Positions 8,511 through 16,422 of a DNA stretch of 27,201 nt are shown piece after piece (the first letter of the stretch is position 1; each line of letters opens with the position of its first letter). Origin of the DNA: DAISJI01 sp964559835 (lineage in GTDB: Bacteria; Acidobacteriota; Terriglobia; Terriglobales; Acidobacteriaceae); the NCBI GenBank assembly GCA_964559835.1, contig CAZLJE010000051.1, positions 1 through 27,201 of the forward strand. Direction: 5' to 3'. The position numbers and the translations under genes are program-made. The notes under the pieces were generated by a model. The model saw only the letters and a list, made by a program, of their open reading frames with translations, made no database searches and was not told where the DNA came from.

Positions 8511-9684
8511 AGCGCTGCTTTCATCAATCATGTCGTCCGAGGCATCTTCTCTCGCCGTGATCTACGCCGCCGCGGTCCTCGCTCTCATCCTGCTGATCGC
8601 TGTGCGGCGACTTGTTCGCAGGGCGTACTTCGCGCGCCGTGACGAACGCGCCTATGCGATACGACAGGAATGGCAAGATATCGTCTCAGGAAAGATCCCG
8701 GCGAGCCGTTGGCGCAGTGATCCAATGGAACGAGAGATCGTGGAAACGATTTTGCTCGACAGCATCGAGGCTGCCAAGCCTGAAGAGCTTCCACCGTTGG
8801 TGTCATTCCTGCGCAGTAGTGGTCTGCTGGATGTGCGATTGCATGAAGCGCGGTCCACGGACGGGTGGAAACAGCGGTCAGCGCTCGTCGCCCTGGGCCG
8901 CACGCGAACCCGTGAGGCGATCGGCGCACTCGTCGATGCACTGAACTCTCCGGATTTGCATGTGCGGACGGCTGCGGTACGCGGCCTCGGCGAGATCGGT
9001 TTGATCGAGGCTGCCGATCCAATCCTCGAACGCCTTGCGACACGGGAACTGGATGTGCCGCCGGCGATCATGAGTACCGCCCTGACGCAGTGCTGCGGTG
9101 GTGAGCCGCGAAGACTGTTGCGGTACTTCCACATGACCACGGGAGCGGAACGAGAACTGCTGGCGCGAGTGCTGGCAGAAGGAGACCTGAGCTCCCTGGG
9201 CGAGGAATTGATCTCTCTGGCGCAGGACAGCGGCGCAGAGGTCCGCGCGTCGGCTGCGCGCGGACTGCCGAAGTTACACCCCTCCATCGCTGTTCCTGTG
9301 CTCACCGAACTGGCAACGGACGAAAGCTGGTTCGTGCGCCTGCGTGCCGCAGTCGCCCTTGGATCGATGGGGGTTCCGGATACCATCGAACCGCTCGTAC
9401 GGATGCTGTGCGATTCCAACCGACTCGTCCGGCAACGGGCCGCGGCTGCACTCGTCCGACGCTCCAACCAGTTACAGTCGATCCTGGAGGAAACGGTAGC
9501 GCTGAAAGACAATTTTGGACTCCAAGCGCTTCTTTCCGAACTCGACCGCAGCGTTGACGCGGAACCCATCATCCGCGCGATGAGCTCCTCCAGGGAACCC
9601 GGTCTCGCGAAGGCCATCGAGCGTGCCCGCAACGAGCTTCGGTTGCAAAAAGCAGCAGGGCTGGGAACCGATAATTCCCAATGA
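8494..9684 (+). CDS. Membrane-anchored HEAT-repeat protein
   Basis: Protein of 396 aa. Its N-terminus has one strong hydrophobic helix (LAVIYAAAVLALILLIAV, about residues 20-38) followed by basic RRLVRRAYFARR, so by the positive-inside rule the large remainder should be cytoplasmic. The rest is helical HEAT/PBS-lyase-type repeats, clearest at about 128-190 (ALVALGRTRTREAIGALVDAL, then VRTAAVRGLGEIGLIEAA) and 250-325 (VRASAARGLPKLHPSIAVP, FVRLRAAVALGSMGVPD, VRQRAAAALVRR). No catalytic motif is seen, so it is probably a scaffold. ATG 8494 has GGGGTGA just upstream, inside the end of the preceding gene, and its stop overlaps the glycosyltransferase start (ATGA). This coupling suggests stoichiometric production and contact with the synthase. 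Confidence 0.85.
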   Translation: MGFDSKALLSSIMSSEASSLAVIYAAAVLALILLIAVRRLVRRAYFARRDERAYAIRQEWQDIVSGKIPASRWRSDPMEREIVETILLDSIEAAKPEELPPLVSFLRSSGLLDVRLHEARSTDGWKQRSALVALGRTRTREAIGALVDALNSPDLHVRTAAVRGLGEIGLIEAADPILERLATRELDVPPAIMSTALTQCCGGEPRRLLRYFHMTTGAERELLARVLAEGDLSSLGEELISLAQDSGAEVRASAARGLPKLHPSIAVPVLTELATDESWFVRLRAAVALGSMGVPDTIEPLVRMLCDSNRLVRQRAAAALVRRSNQLQSILEETVALKDNFGLQALLSELDRSVDAEPIIRAMSSSREPGLAKAIERARNELRLQKAAGLGTDNSQ

Positions 9685-11108
9685 CAGCATTATTAAACGC
9701 CGGTACCAAGTTGCTGTTGTATTACTACTTGGCCGCGGCACTCTCGTATGTGCTGCTGTTCCTGATCTCATATTTTGCAAGGGCAAAACACCGTTTTCGC
9801 CTTTCCAGCGTCCGTCTTTCTTCGCTCAAGAAGTCCCCCTTTCTGGCTCCAGTCAGCATCATCATTCCCGCAAAGAACGAGGAACTGAACATTGCCGAGA
9901 GTGTCAGGGCACTACTCGACCTCGACTACCCCGAGCTGGAGGTGATCGTCGTCAACGATGGCTCGACCGATGGGACCTTGAATCGGCTCGCGCAGGTCTT
10001 TGACCTGCGCAACGCATGCGTTCTCTACGTACCCGAAATCAAGACGGCCCAAGTCCGCGGTTTTTATTTGAGCCGCTCGGAGCCGAGACTGGCGATCGTG
10101 GATAAAGAGAGCAAGGGCAGCAAGGCCGACGCCATCAACGCAGGTCTGAATGCCGCAACCGGAGCATTCGTTTGCATCATCGATGCCGACAGCATTCTGG
10201 AAAAGGACGCACTGCTGCGGCTCATGTCCGCCATTCACACCGATACTGCCAGCGTGGTAGCTGCCGGCGGTATCGTGCGGGTCTTGAACGGATGTACGGT
10301 GCGCGACGGAAGGATATGCAAAGTCACGCTGCCGAACCGCCCGATCGAGATGCTGCAAGTGATCGAGTATTTGCGCGCCTTTCTTATCGGCCGCGAAGGC
10401 TGGGCCAAACTGGATATGCTGCCGATCATATCCGGCGCGTTCGGCCTATTCAGTACAAAGCTGCTGCGGGAAATCGGCGGCCTTGATCCGGATGCGATCG
10501 GGGAAGATCTGGACCTGGTGATGCGTTTGCACCGGTTCTTGCTTGACCAAGGGCGAGAGTACAGGGTCGCTTTCGTGCCGGACCCTGCGTGCTGGACGGA
10601 TGTACCACGGGATCTCAAGTCACTCGGTTCTCAGCGCACGCGATGGCAGCGCGGCCTGCTGCAAGTATTGTGGGCAAATCGGGATATGTTGTTCCGGCCC
10701 AAATACGGACGAGTCGGCTTCATCCTCCTACCTTATCTATGGTTGTTTGAAGCCATGGAACCGTTCGTGGAAGTGTTCGGTTTAAGCTGCCTGGCGGCCT
10801 CAGCCCTGCTCGGGACCTCCGACAAACTATCATTCGTGCAGATCCTGCTGCTCGGGTATGGCTTCTCCGTCCTGGTATCAATCGGGGCCATCGTCCTTGA
10901 AGAGATGACTTATCGGCGGTACCAGTCATGGGTCGAGGTAACGCGACTTATCCTGTTCTCGTTCCTGGAATATTTTCCATTTCATGTGATGCACCTATGG
11001 TGGCGTATCGAGGGAACGGTCCAGTTGATGACAGGAACTGGTCGTTGGCAACAGATAAAACGCACAGCATTCGATTCGGGCAGCGCTACGACCGCGCGAG
11101 TGGAATAG
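9681..11108 (+). CDS. Processive family-2 membrane glycosyltransferase (PgaC/YaiP-like)
   Basis: Inner-membrane polysaccharide synthase of 475 aa; the sugar cannot be assigned. An N-terminal membrane segment (YYYLAAALSYVLLFLISYF) precedes the GT-A domain. The full catalytic set is present: IPAKNEE, VVNDGS with Asp93, the DxD motif D168-A-D170, the base motif E275-D276 and Q318-R-T-R-W322. This Q(Q/R)xRW set marks processive enzymes such as PgaC, NodC and BcsA. Three or so further hydrophobic segments follow (from FILLPYLWLF, then the LSCLAASALL and ILLLGYGFSVL regions). It lacks a PilZ domain. The start overlaps the HEAT gene by 4 bp, so it is the last gene of the cluster. There is no PgaB-like or PIG-L deacetylase and no epimerase nearby. 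Confidence 0.9.
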   Translation: MTALLNAGTKLLLYYYLAAALSYVLLFLISYFARAKHRFRLSSVRLSSLKKSPFLAPVSIIIPAKNEELNIAESVRALLDLDYPELEVIVVNDGSTDGTLNRLAQVFDLRNACVLYVPEIKTAQVRGFYLSRSEPRLAIVDKESKGSKADAINAGLNAATGAFVCIIDADSILEKDALLRLMSAIHTDTASVVAAGGIVRVLNGCTVRDGRICKVTLPNRPIEMLQVIEYLRAFLIGREGWAKLDMLPIISGAFGLFSTKLLREIGGLDPDAIGEDLDLVMRLHRFLLDQGREYRVAFVPDPACWTDVPRDLKSLGSQRTRWQRGLLQVLWANRDMLFRPKYGRVGFILLPYLWLFEAMEPFVEVFGLSCLAASALLGTSDKLSFVQILLLGYGFSVLVSIGAIVLEEMTYRRYQSWVEVTRLILFSFLEYFPFHVMHLWWRIEGTVQLMTGTGRWQQIKRTAFDSGSATTARVE

Positions 11109-11155
11109 AGAATAGCGGGCATACGACATCTCGCGCGCTGGAGACGCGTTAGCGC

Positions 11156-11734
11156 TCAATCGTTCCGATAGCGTGCGAGATTCAGCAGCCGCACGATCGA
11201 CAGGATGGTGTTCCAATTGCGCGTGGTCGCCGGCACACCGAACAGCTTATCGACCTGCCCGAGGTAGCCGATGGTTTTCATGTGACGGCGGTACATACCG
11301 AAGACGAATTGCTTGTCCGCGGCGATGATGCGCACCAGCCACTGGCCGTCCGGCGGAAATGAGACCGGCAGCGATGCCCGGACGCCGCCGGGTTTCGCAA
11401 GGATGCTCACGAACCGGACAACGTCGGGCGCGCACGCTTCTGCGCCAAATGGGTTCTCGGTCTCGATGCGGAGGAGTTCCCGACCGTCGCACAGCACAAT
11501 TTCTGCCTCGAACGGCAGCTTGCGCTTCAACGCGGCAAGGAAGCTTGCGCGCGGTCCAGGTTTGCGGACGACGAACGTCCCGGCAGCGCCAACGTTCACG
11601 ACATCGTAATCACTGAGTTCGCGCGCGAGGAGGCTGGGGCGGAAGGTGCGGTGTCCGCCCACGTTGACGCCTCGGAGAAAAACGACGAGAGCCATAGAGG
11701 AATCAAAGTTTACGCCTGGAGTTGGCGCGTTCAT
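11156..11734 (-). CDS. DUF1697 family protein
   Basis: Protein of up to 192 aa from a conserved family of unknown function. Recognised by the family's opening MALVVFLRGVNVGGHRTF and by the following YDVVNVGAAGTFVV strand, where many members have a SGN motif; here it reads GAAGT. DUF1697 proteins normally begin right at the Met before xxxFLRGVNVGG, so the internal ATG at 11695-11693 may be the true start; neither start has a clear Shine-Dalgarno. The gene is convergent with the glycosyltransferase and divergent from the dioxygenase. Function is not inferred. Confidence 0.8.
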   Translation of the reverse strand: MNAPTPGVNFDSSMALVVFLRGVNVGGHRTFRPSLLARELSDYDVVNVGAAGTFVVRKPGPRASFLAALKRKLPFEAEIVLCDGRELLRIETENPFGAEACAPDVVRFVSILAKPGGVRASLPVSFPPDGQWLVRIIAADKQFVFGMYRRHMKTIGYLGQVDKLFGVPATTRNWNTILSIVRLLNLARYRND

Positions 11735-11832
11735 GGCTGAGATTGACCGCTACCGTCTCGCGGCTTCACTTGCTGTGTGAGACACGAATAACGACATAGC
11801 ATCGTCGAGCGCACGGCGGGAATCAAATCGCC

Positions 11833-12609
11833 ATGCCGGCTCTCCCTGCCATCTTCTTCGGTCACGGCAATCCGATGAACGCGCTGCTCGACAACGATTA
11901 CACGCGCAGTTGGAAAACGATCGGCGACTCGTTGCCGCGGCCGAAATCGGTGCTATCGATCTCGGCACACTGGTATGTTCCGGGCGTCGGCGTGACGGTC
12001 AACACCGCGCCGCGGACCATCCACGACTTCGGCGGATTCCCGCGTCCTCTCTTTGAGGTCCAATACCCGGCCCCGGGCGATCCACACCTGGCGCGCCGTG
12101 TGCAGGAGCTGCTCAAGCCGACGCCGGTGATCTTGAACGACCGCTGGGGGCTTGATCACGGTACCTGGTCGGTGCTGAAGCACGTTTTTCCCGAGGCCGA
12201 TATTCCGGTGGTGCAGCTTTCGATCGACGAGACGCAGCCGCCGGAGTGGCACTTCGATCTGGCCCGCCGCCTGGCGCCGCTGCGGGACGAAGGCGTGCTC
12301 ATCGTCGGCAGCGGGAACCTGGTGCACAACCTGCACACCTACGCATGGGGGCAGCACCCGGTGGAGCCTTACGAATGGGCGATACGCTTCGAGCGCGATG
12401 CGCAGGCGTTGATCGCTGCCAACGATCCGGGGCCGCTGGTCCTTTATGAACGCCTTGGTCCTGACGCCATGCTGGCCGTTCCCACGCCGGACCACTACCT
12501 GCCGTTGCTATACGTGCTCGGCACTCGACAAGCGAAAGAGCCCGCAACGTTTCCGGTGCAAGGAGTGGATGGAGGTTCGGTCTCGATGCTGTCGGTGCGG
12601 ATCGGGTGA
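11833..12609 (+). CDS. ygiD: YgiD-like class III extradiol ring-cleavage dioxygenase
   Basis: Protein of 258 aa closely resembling E. coli YgiD (4,5-DOPA extradiol dioxygenase), of the LigB/DODA superfamily. Shared blocks include FFGHGNPMNALLDNDYTRSW, SISAHWYVPGVGVT, TIHDFGGFPRPLF, SGNLVHNL and PTPDHYLPLLYVLG. Candidate metal ligands or catalytic histidines are His11 (GHGNP), His46 (SAHW), His109 (LDHGTW), His165 (LVHNL) and His221 (PDHYLP). These enzymes open the ring of catechol-type substrates such as DOPA; the natural substrate here is unknown. ATG 11833 is preceded by a GGCGGGAA about 13 nt upstream. No aromatic-degradation operon surrounds it. The 41-aa gene downstream starts only 35 bp after its stop and may be cotranscribed. 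Confidence 0.9.
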   Translation: MPALPAIFFGHGNPMNALLDNDYTRSWKTIGDSLPRPKSVLSISAHWYVPGVGVTVNTAPRTIHDFGGFPRPLFEVQYPAPGDPHLARRVQELLKPTPVILNDRWGLDHGTWSVLKHVFPEADIPVVQLSIDETQPPEWHFDLARRLAPLRDEGVLIVGSGNLVHNLHTYAWGQHPVEPYEWAIRFERDAQALIAANDPGPLVLYERLGPDAMLAVPTPDHYLPLLYVLGTRQAKEPATFPVQGVDGGSVSMLSVRIG

Positions 12610-12644
12610 TGCGGTATGCTACTGGGGCACCGAAAGGATGAATT

Positions 12645-12770
12645 ATGTCAGAGCGCAATGGCGACAAGTCGAGATTCGGGCGGCAGCGGCGGGCGAAGAT
12701 CCTGCGGCGAAAGAAAAAAATGGAGCTGAAGGACAAGCTCACAGCAGGGAAGACGGCGACGAAAGCGTAA
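12645..12770 (+). CDS. 41-aa very basic mini-protein
   Basis: Short gene below usual length cut-offs. It has a textbook ribosome-binding site (AAAGGA, 12633-12638) 6 nt before ATG 12645 and a TAA at 12768-12770. The product starts MSERNGDKSRFGRQRRAK and continues ILRRKKKMELKDKL with a TAGKTATKA tail; over a third of residues are Arg or Lys, and cysteine and tryptophan are absent. It looks like a nucleic-acid or ribosome-associated peptide of predominantly helical character. I cannot name a family. It sits between the dioxygenase gene and a repeat array. Confidence 0.65.
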   Translation: MSERNGDKSRFGRQRRAKILRRKKKMELKDKLTAGKTATKA

Positions 12771-12777
12771 GTCAAAA

Positions 12778-12849
12778 CGTATTCCGTATTCAGTATTCCG
12801 GAACAGGTGCACGGTTGGCCGGAATACGGAATACGGGATACGAAGTACA
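12778..12849. repeat. Degenerate 7-bp-period array forming a long inverted repeat
   Basis: Left arm reads CGTATTC CGTATTC AGTATTC CGG; right arm reads CC GGAATAC GGAATAC GGGATAC GAAGTAC. 12778-12801 pairs with 12819-12842 at 22 of 24 positions around a 17-nt loop, giving a strong hairpin in either strand. It begins 8 nt after the stop of the 41-aa gene but has no T-tract on the plus strand. Confidence 0.8.
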
Positions 12850-12877
12850 AAAAAACTCACCCGATCGTGTGGGTGAG
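12849..12877 (-). terminator. Minus-strand rho-independent terminator-like hairpin
   Basis: CTCACCC (12856-12862) and GGGTGAG (12871-12877) form a perfect 7-bp stem with an 8-nt loop. Read on the minus strand, the stem is directly followed by seven T (12849-12855). On the plus strand there is no T-tract after it. No minus-strand gene has been found that would use it. Confidence 0.55.
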
Positions 12878-12924
12878 ATCCTCGACCATTCCCAAAACAG
12901 AACACAAAATTTGCACGGATGTGC

Positions 12925-12985
12925 CGGTAAGCACCGACACCGGGCTAACGCCCGTGATATACGGGTCGGTTTGCAATGCCGACCC
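12925..12985 (+). promoter_or_regulatory. Hairpin-rich leader covering the start of the second TonB receptor gene
   Basis: Three small stems follow each other: CGGT/ACCG (12925-12936), CGGGC/GCCCG with a TAAC loop (12941-12954), and GGGTCGG/CCGACCC (12963-12985). The last has the ATG (12976-12978) inside its loop, and no Shine-Dalgarno lies outside the stem. A translational control element is possible but no known riboswitch class is recognised. Confidence 0.4.
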
Positions 12986-15900
12986 ACGGTCTAAATCGCG
13001 TCGTGTGCTTTTTCCTCGCGCTCCTCTGTACAGTGTCAGCCGCGGCGCAGGACGCGGCTACTGGTGGGATCCGCGGGGTGGTGGAAGATCCGGCGGGAGC
13101 GCGGCTATCGCAAGCGGTGGTAACGCTGACGAACACGGCACGCGGCAGTACGCACAAAGTGGTCACCGATGAAGCCGGGACATTTCTCTTTTCGGTTCTG
13201 CCACCGGGCGAATACCGCGTCCGTGTGGATGCCATCGGCATGGCGCCGCTGGAAGAAGCCGTCCGCGTCGAGGTCGGCGACGCAATCGAACTCAAGTTGC
13301 GCATGCGCTTGGCTGGCGCGGTCGAGGAGATCAGCGTTGCGGAAGAACCCGGACTTGTACAGACGCAGCCGAGCGCGGTCTCGTCAGTCATCGCCGAGAT
13401 CGACATCGACGACCTCCCGCTGAACGGGCGCAGGTTCGCCGACCTCGCATTGCTTACGGCGGGAGTTGCCCCGGACCCACGCGGTCTGACGTCAGCCACC
13501 AACGGCGACCTGGCCTTCGGCGGCCTGCGCGGGTGGCAGACCAGCTATCTCGTCGACGGCGCGGATAACAACAATTCATTTTTCGCGCAAGCACGCGGGC
13601 GCTATCGCGCGCCCTACCAGTTCAGCAACGAGACCGTACAGCAATTCCGTGTGTCGTCGAATTCATTCGGCGCTGAACTAGGCCGCGCGGGCGGAGGCGT
13701 GATCAATGTCATCACGCGCTCGGGGTCGAACCACCTTCACGGCACCGCGTTCTACTACCTGCGGGACAACCGCTTTGCCGCGCGCCACGCCTTCACCGAC
13801 TTCAAACCCAACGCGCAGCAGCACCAGTTCGGCGGCACGTTGGGTGGGCCCATCCGCAAGAACCGCATCTTCTTTTATGCGGGATACGACCAGCACCGGT
13901 TCGACATTCCGGCCGTCGTGCGCTTTCGAAATGGCTATTCGACGGTCGTACCGGCGCTGACCGATTTCGAAAACTCCGATTACAGCCTGGTCACGCTGGC
14001 AGCACGTTCGTTGTCGACGATGGGCGGTACGTTTCCGGCGCGGATGGAAGGCAGCGCCGCGCTTGCCAAGTTGGACGCCGCGCTCTCGTCACGCCACCAA
14101 CTTAGCTTTCGCGTGGATGCGTCGCGCTACTGGGGGCAAAACAACGTTTATTTCGACCCGTCGAGCCCGATCACGTTTTATGCCACCAGCGACAACGGTG
14201 AAGAAGACGTCGCGACGGAGACGGCGCTGCTGTCCCTAACCAGCGGGTTAACCAGACGGCTGACCAGCCAGTTCCGCGGCCAGTTTTCGCGCGACCTGCA
14301 ACGGACGTTCACGAATGCCGACTGGCCCGCGGTGAAGATCTACGACGTGATCGACGGGTTCGGGCGGTCGTCGATCCTGCCGCGGCAGACGCGAGAGCAT
14401 CGCCTGCAATTGAGCGAATCACTGGGGCGCGATGGGCGCCGTCACGATTTCAAACTCGGCGGCGACCTGCTGAAGACCTGGATCTACAACTTCTTCCCCT
14501 CGCTGTTCGGCGGCCAATACCTGTTCGACGACATCAGCGTGAACCCGTTCACCTTCGAGCCGCAGGTGTATGGGATGAGGATTACGCCGCTGCGGGCGTA
14601 TGCACACAGCGTTCCGCGCTACTACACCCAGAACTTCGGCAGCGCCGTTTCGCATCCGGACACGACCGAGTGGGCGGCGTTCGCACAGGACACCATCCGC
14701 TTCGGCGATCACCTCGCACTGCAATTGGGTATGCGCTGGGATTACCAGACTTTCCGAAGCGACCGGCTGGTGTCGAACTACTACTTCCGCGATTCGGGGC
14801 GCGTTCCGGTGGACACGAACAACGTCGCGCCACGGCTGGGAATCGCGGCGAGCTTGGGCCATCGTCTGCCGACGGTGATCCGCGGCGGCGCGGGACTGTT
14901 CTACACGCGCATTCCGTCGATCTACAACTCGACCATCGAGACCGACAACGGCGAGAACCGCCTGCACCTGTTCCTCGACGCGTCGAACTCACTGGACCGT
15001 CACTATTTTCCGCAGTATCCGTCGCCGCTGGTGCGGTGCGCCTTGTACGCGGCCGAATGCGCGCCGCCTCCGAACTTGCGCACGCAAATGGAAAGCCAGG
15101 TGTCGGCCTTCGCGGCGAATTTCGTCACGCCTTCGGTGAAGCAGGCGAGCCTCAGCGTCGAACGGCAAGTGATGGCGCACACGGCAGTGAACGTCAGCTA
15201 TTTATTCGTTCGCGGCGAAAACCTGATCCGTGCGCGCGACGTGAACCTGCCGCCGCCGGTGATAGTCACTTATCCGGTATTCGATGAAACCGGCACGAAC
15301 TTCGCCGGGCAGTACATGACTGTCCAGAGCTTCAGCGGCTGGGAGATGACGCGCAGCGCGACGTGCTCCGATCCACCGTGCCTGGCGCCGCTGAGGAGGC
15401 CATATCCGCAGCTTGGGTCGGTGACGGTTTTCGAGAGCGCGGCGCTGAGCCAATATCACGGGTTGACGGTATCGGCGCGGCGGCGAATGGCGCACGGCTT
15501 CTCGTGGCGGCTGGCCTACACCTGGGCGCACGCCATGGACAATGGGCAGGATGCGCTCGTGGTGGGGCGTCCCGCGACCGTCGAGAACTCGTACTCGCCG
15601 CAATCCGAGTGGGGCGCGAGCACGACCGACCAGCGGCAGCGGTTCGTGGCCGTGTGGACGGCCGAGCCGAAGCCTTATCATCGCGGGCACGAATGGCTGC
15701 AGCGGATCTTCAACCAGTGGCGGTTCTCGGGGATTGTGACGATCGGGACGGGGCGGCCGATCAGCGCGCGCGTGGTCGGCGACGCGAACCGCGACGGCAA
15801 CGACACGAACGACCGGCTCCCGGGGTATCGGCGCAACGCCTTCACCGGCCCGGACTACGCCACCACCGACCTGCGCCTAATGCGGATGTTCCCCATCGGC

Positions 15901-16137
15901 GACCATCTGCGGCTGGAGTTCACCGCCGAGTCCTTCAACACGTTCAACCGGAATAATGCGCGGGTGGACGTCAGCGACGACGGGTTCACGGGTACGGCAG
16001 GAAGTTTCGTGATCGACCAAAAGATGGTGAGTTCGACGAGGTTTCCGGCGTATTTTCGAAAATCCGGAGGATTCATGAGCCCGACGAATTCGTACGCGCC
16101 GAGACAGGTGCAGTTCGCGGTCAGGCTTCGCTTCTAA
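12976..16137 (+). CDS. Second Oar-like TonB-dependent receptor
   Basis: Outer-membrane receptor of 1053 aa, shorter than the first one. ATG 12976 gives a good signal peptide (basic start, VVCFFLALLCTVSAAAQ). It continues with a carboxypeptidase-regulatory-like domain (GGIRGVVEDPAGARLSQAVV ... PPGEYRVRVDAIG), a plug-like region (DLPLNGRRFADLALLTAGV, YLVDGADNNN, VQQFRVSSNSFGAELGRAGG, GVINVITRSG), a long barrel and a C-terminal QFAVRLRF ending in Phe. The PLNGRxF and YxVDGA motifs are hallmarks of the Oar-type receptors expanded in Acidobacteriota. Two short cysteine pairs (RCALYAAEC and TCSDPPC) lie in predicted loops. The ligand is unknown. No Shine-Dalgarno is visible and the start lies in a hairpin, so translation may be controlled. 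Divergent composition or frameshifts are not seen. Confidence 0.9.
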   Translation: MPTHGLNRVVCFFLALLCTVSAAAQDAATGGIRGVVEDPAGARLSQAVVTLTNTARGSTHKVVTDEAGTFLFSVLPPGEYRVRVDAIGMAPLEEAVRVEVGDAIELKLRMRLAGAVEEISVAEEPGLVQTQPSAVSSVIAEIDIDDLPLNGRRFADLALLTAGVAPDPRGLTSATNGDLAFGGLRGWQTSYLVDGADNNNSFFAQARGRYRAPYQFSNETVQQFRVSSNSFGAELGRAGGGVINVITRSGSNHLHGTAFYYLRDNRFAARHAFTDFKPNAQQHQFGGTLGGPIRKNRIFFYAGYDQHRFDIPAVVRFRNGYSTVVPALTDFENSDYSLVTLAARSLSTMGGTFPARMEGSAALAKLDAALSSRHQLSFRVDASRYWGQNNVYFDPSSPITFYATSDNGEEDVATETALLSLTSGLTRRLTSQFRGQFSRDLQRTFTNADWPAVKIYDVIDGFGRSSILPRQTREHRLQLSESLGRDGRRHDFKLGGDLLKTWIYNFFPSLFGGQYLFDDISVNPFTFEPQVYGMRITPLRAYAHSVPRYYTQNFGSAVSHPDTTEWAAFAQDTIRFGDHLALQLGMRWDYQTFRSDRLVSNYYFRDSGRVPVDTNNVAPRLGIAASLGHRLPTVIRGGAGLFYTRIPSIYNSTIETDNGENRLHLFLDASNSLDRHYFPQYPSPLVRCALYAAECAPPPNLRTQMESQVSAFAANFVTPSVKQASLSVERQVMAHTAVNVSYLFVRGENLIRARDVNLPPPVIVTYPVFDETGTNFAGQYMTVQSFSGWEMTRSATCSDPPCLAPLRRPYPQLGSVTVFESAALSQYHGLTVSARRRMAHGFSWRLAYTWAHAMDNGQDALVVGRPATVENSYSPQSEWGASTTDQRQRFVAVWTAEPKPYHRGHEWLQRIFNQWRFSGIVTIGTGRPISARVVGDANRDGNDTNDRLPGYRRNAFTGPDYATTDLRLMRMFPIGDHLRLEFTAESFNTFNRNNARVDVSDDGFTGTAGSFVIDQKMVSSTRFPAYFRKSGGFMSPTNSYAPRQVQFAVRLRF

Positions 16138-16138
16138 A

Positions 16139-16166
16139 TTCGGCTCTCGGTTCTCGGCGTTCGGGT
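16139..16166. repeat. Degenerate 7-bp-period array after the second TonB receptor gene
   Basis: Four heptads read TTCGGCT CTCGGTT CTCGGCG TTCGGGT, each with TCGG at positions 2-5. The array begins 2 nt after the receptor stop codon. Confidence 0.7.
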
Positions 16167-16168
16167 AG

Positions 16169-16253
16169 TTGACCCCCAAGTTTTGATTACTGGTCAGATA
16201 ACTGCGGGGTGAGGGTACCCTCCCTCTTGAACCTTGGCCAAACCTGGGGTCAA
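16169..16253. repeat. About 85-bp inverted-repeat element, MITE- or REP-like
   Basis: The ends read TTGACCCCcAAGTTTTG (from 16169) and, on the other strand from 16253, TTGACCCCAGGTTTGG. They agree at 14 of 16 aligned positions with one extra base. Near the centre is a perfect 12-nt palindrome GAGGGTACCCTC (16211-16222). It carries no reading frame. It lies between two convergent genes. The remaining spacer to 16422 holds a CCCAAGT/ACTTGGG stem (16304-16328) and nothing else clear. Confidence 0.5.
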
Positions 16254-16422
16254 GCGCGTGCAAGCGGCTGATGCGGAGGCGGTTGCAGTGGTTCCAAGTA
16301 AGCCCCAAGTGACTTGCTGATACTTGGGTTTCCGAGTGATCTGGCGATCTACTGATAAGTACCGGGTGATGTGTGTGCGACGACAAGATGAGCGCCTAAG
16401 CCAGGCAGGAAACCGTTCAGCC

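Noticed and set aside
12941..12985. Known riboswitch (cyclic di-GMP, cobalamin) in the receptor leader
   Set aside because: The stems are short and none of the conserved core sequences of these classes is visible.
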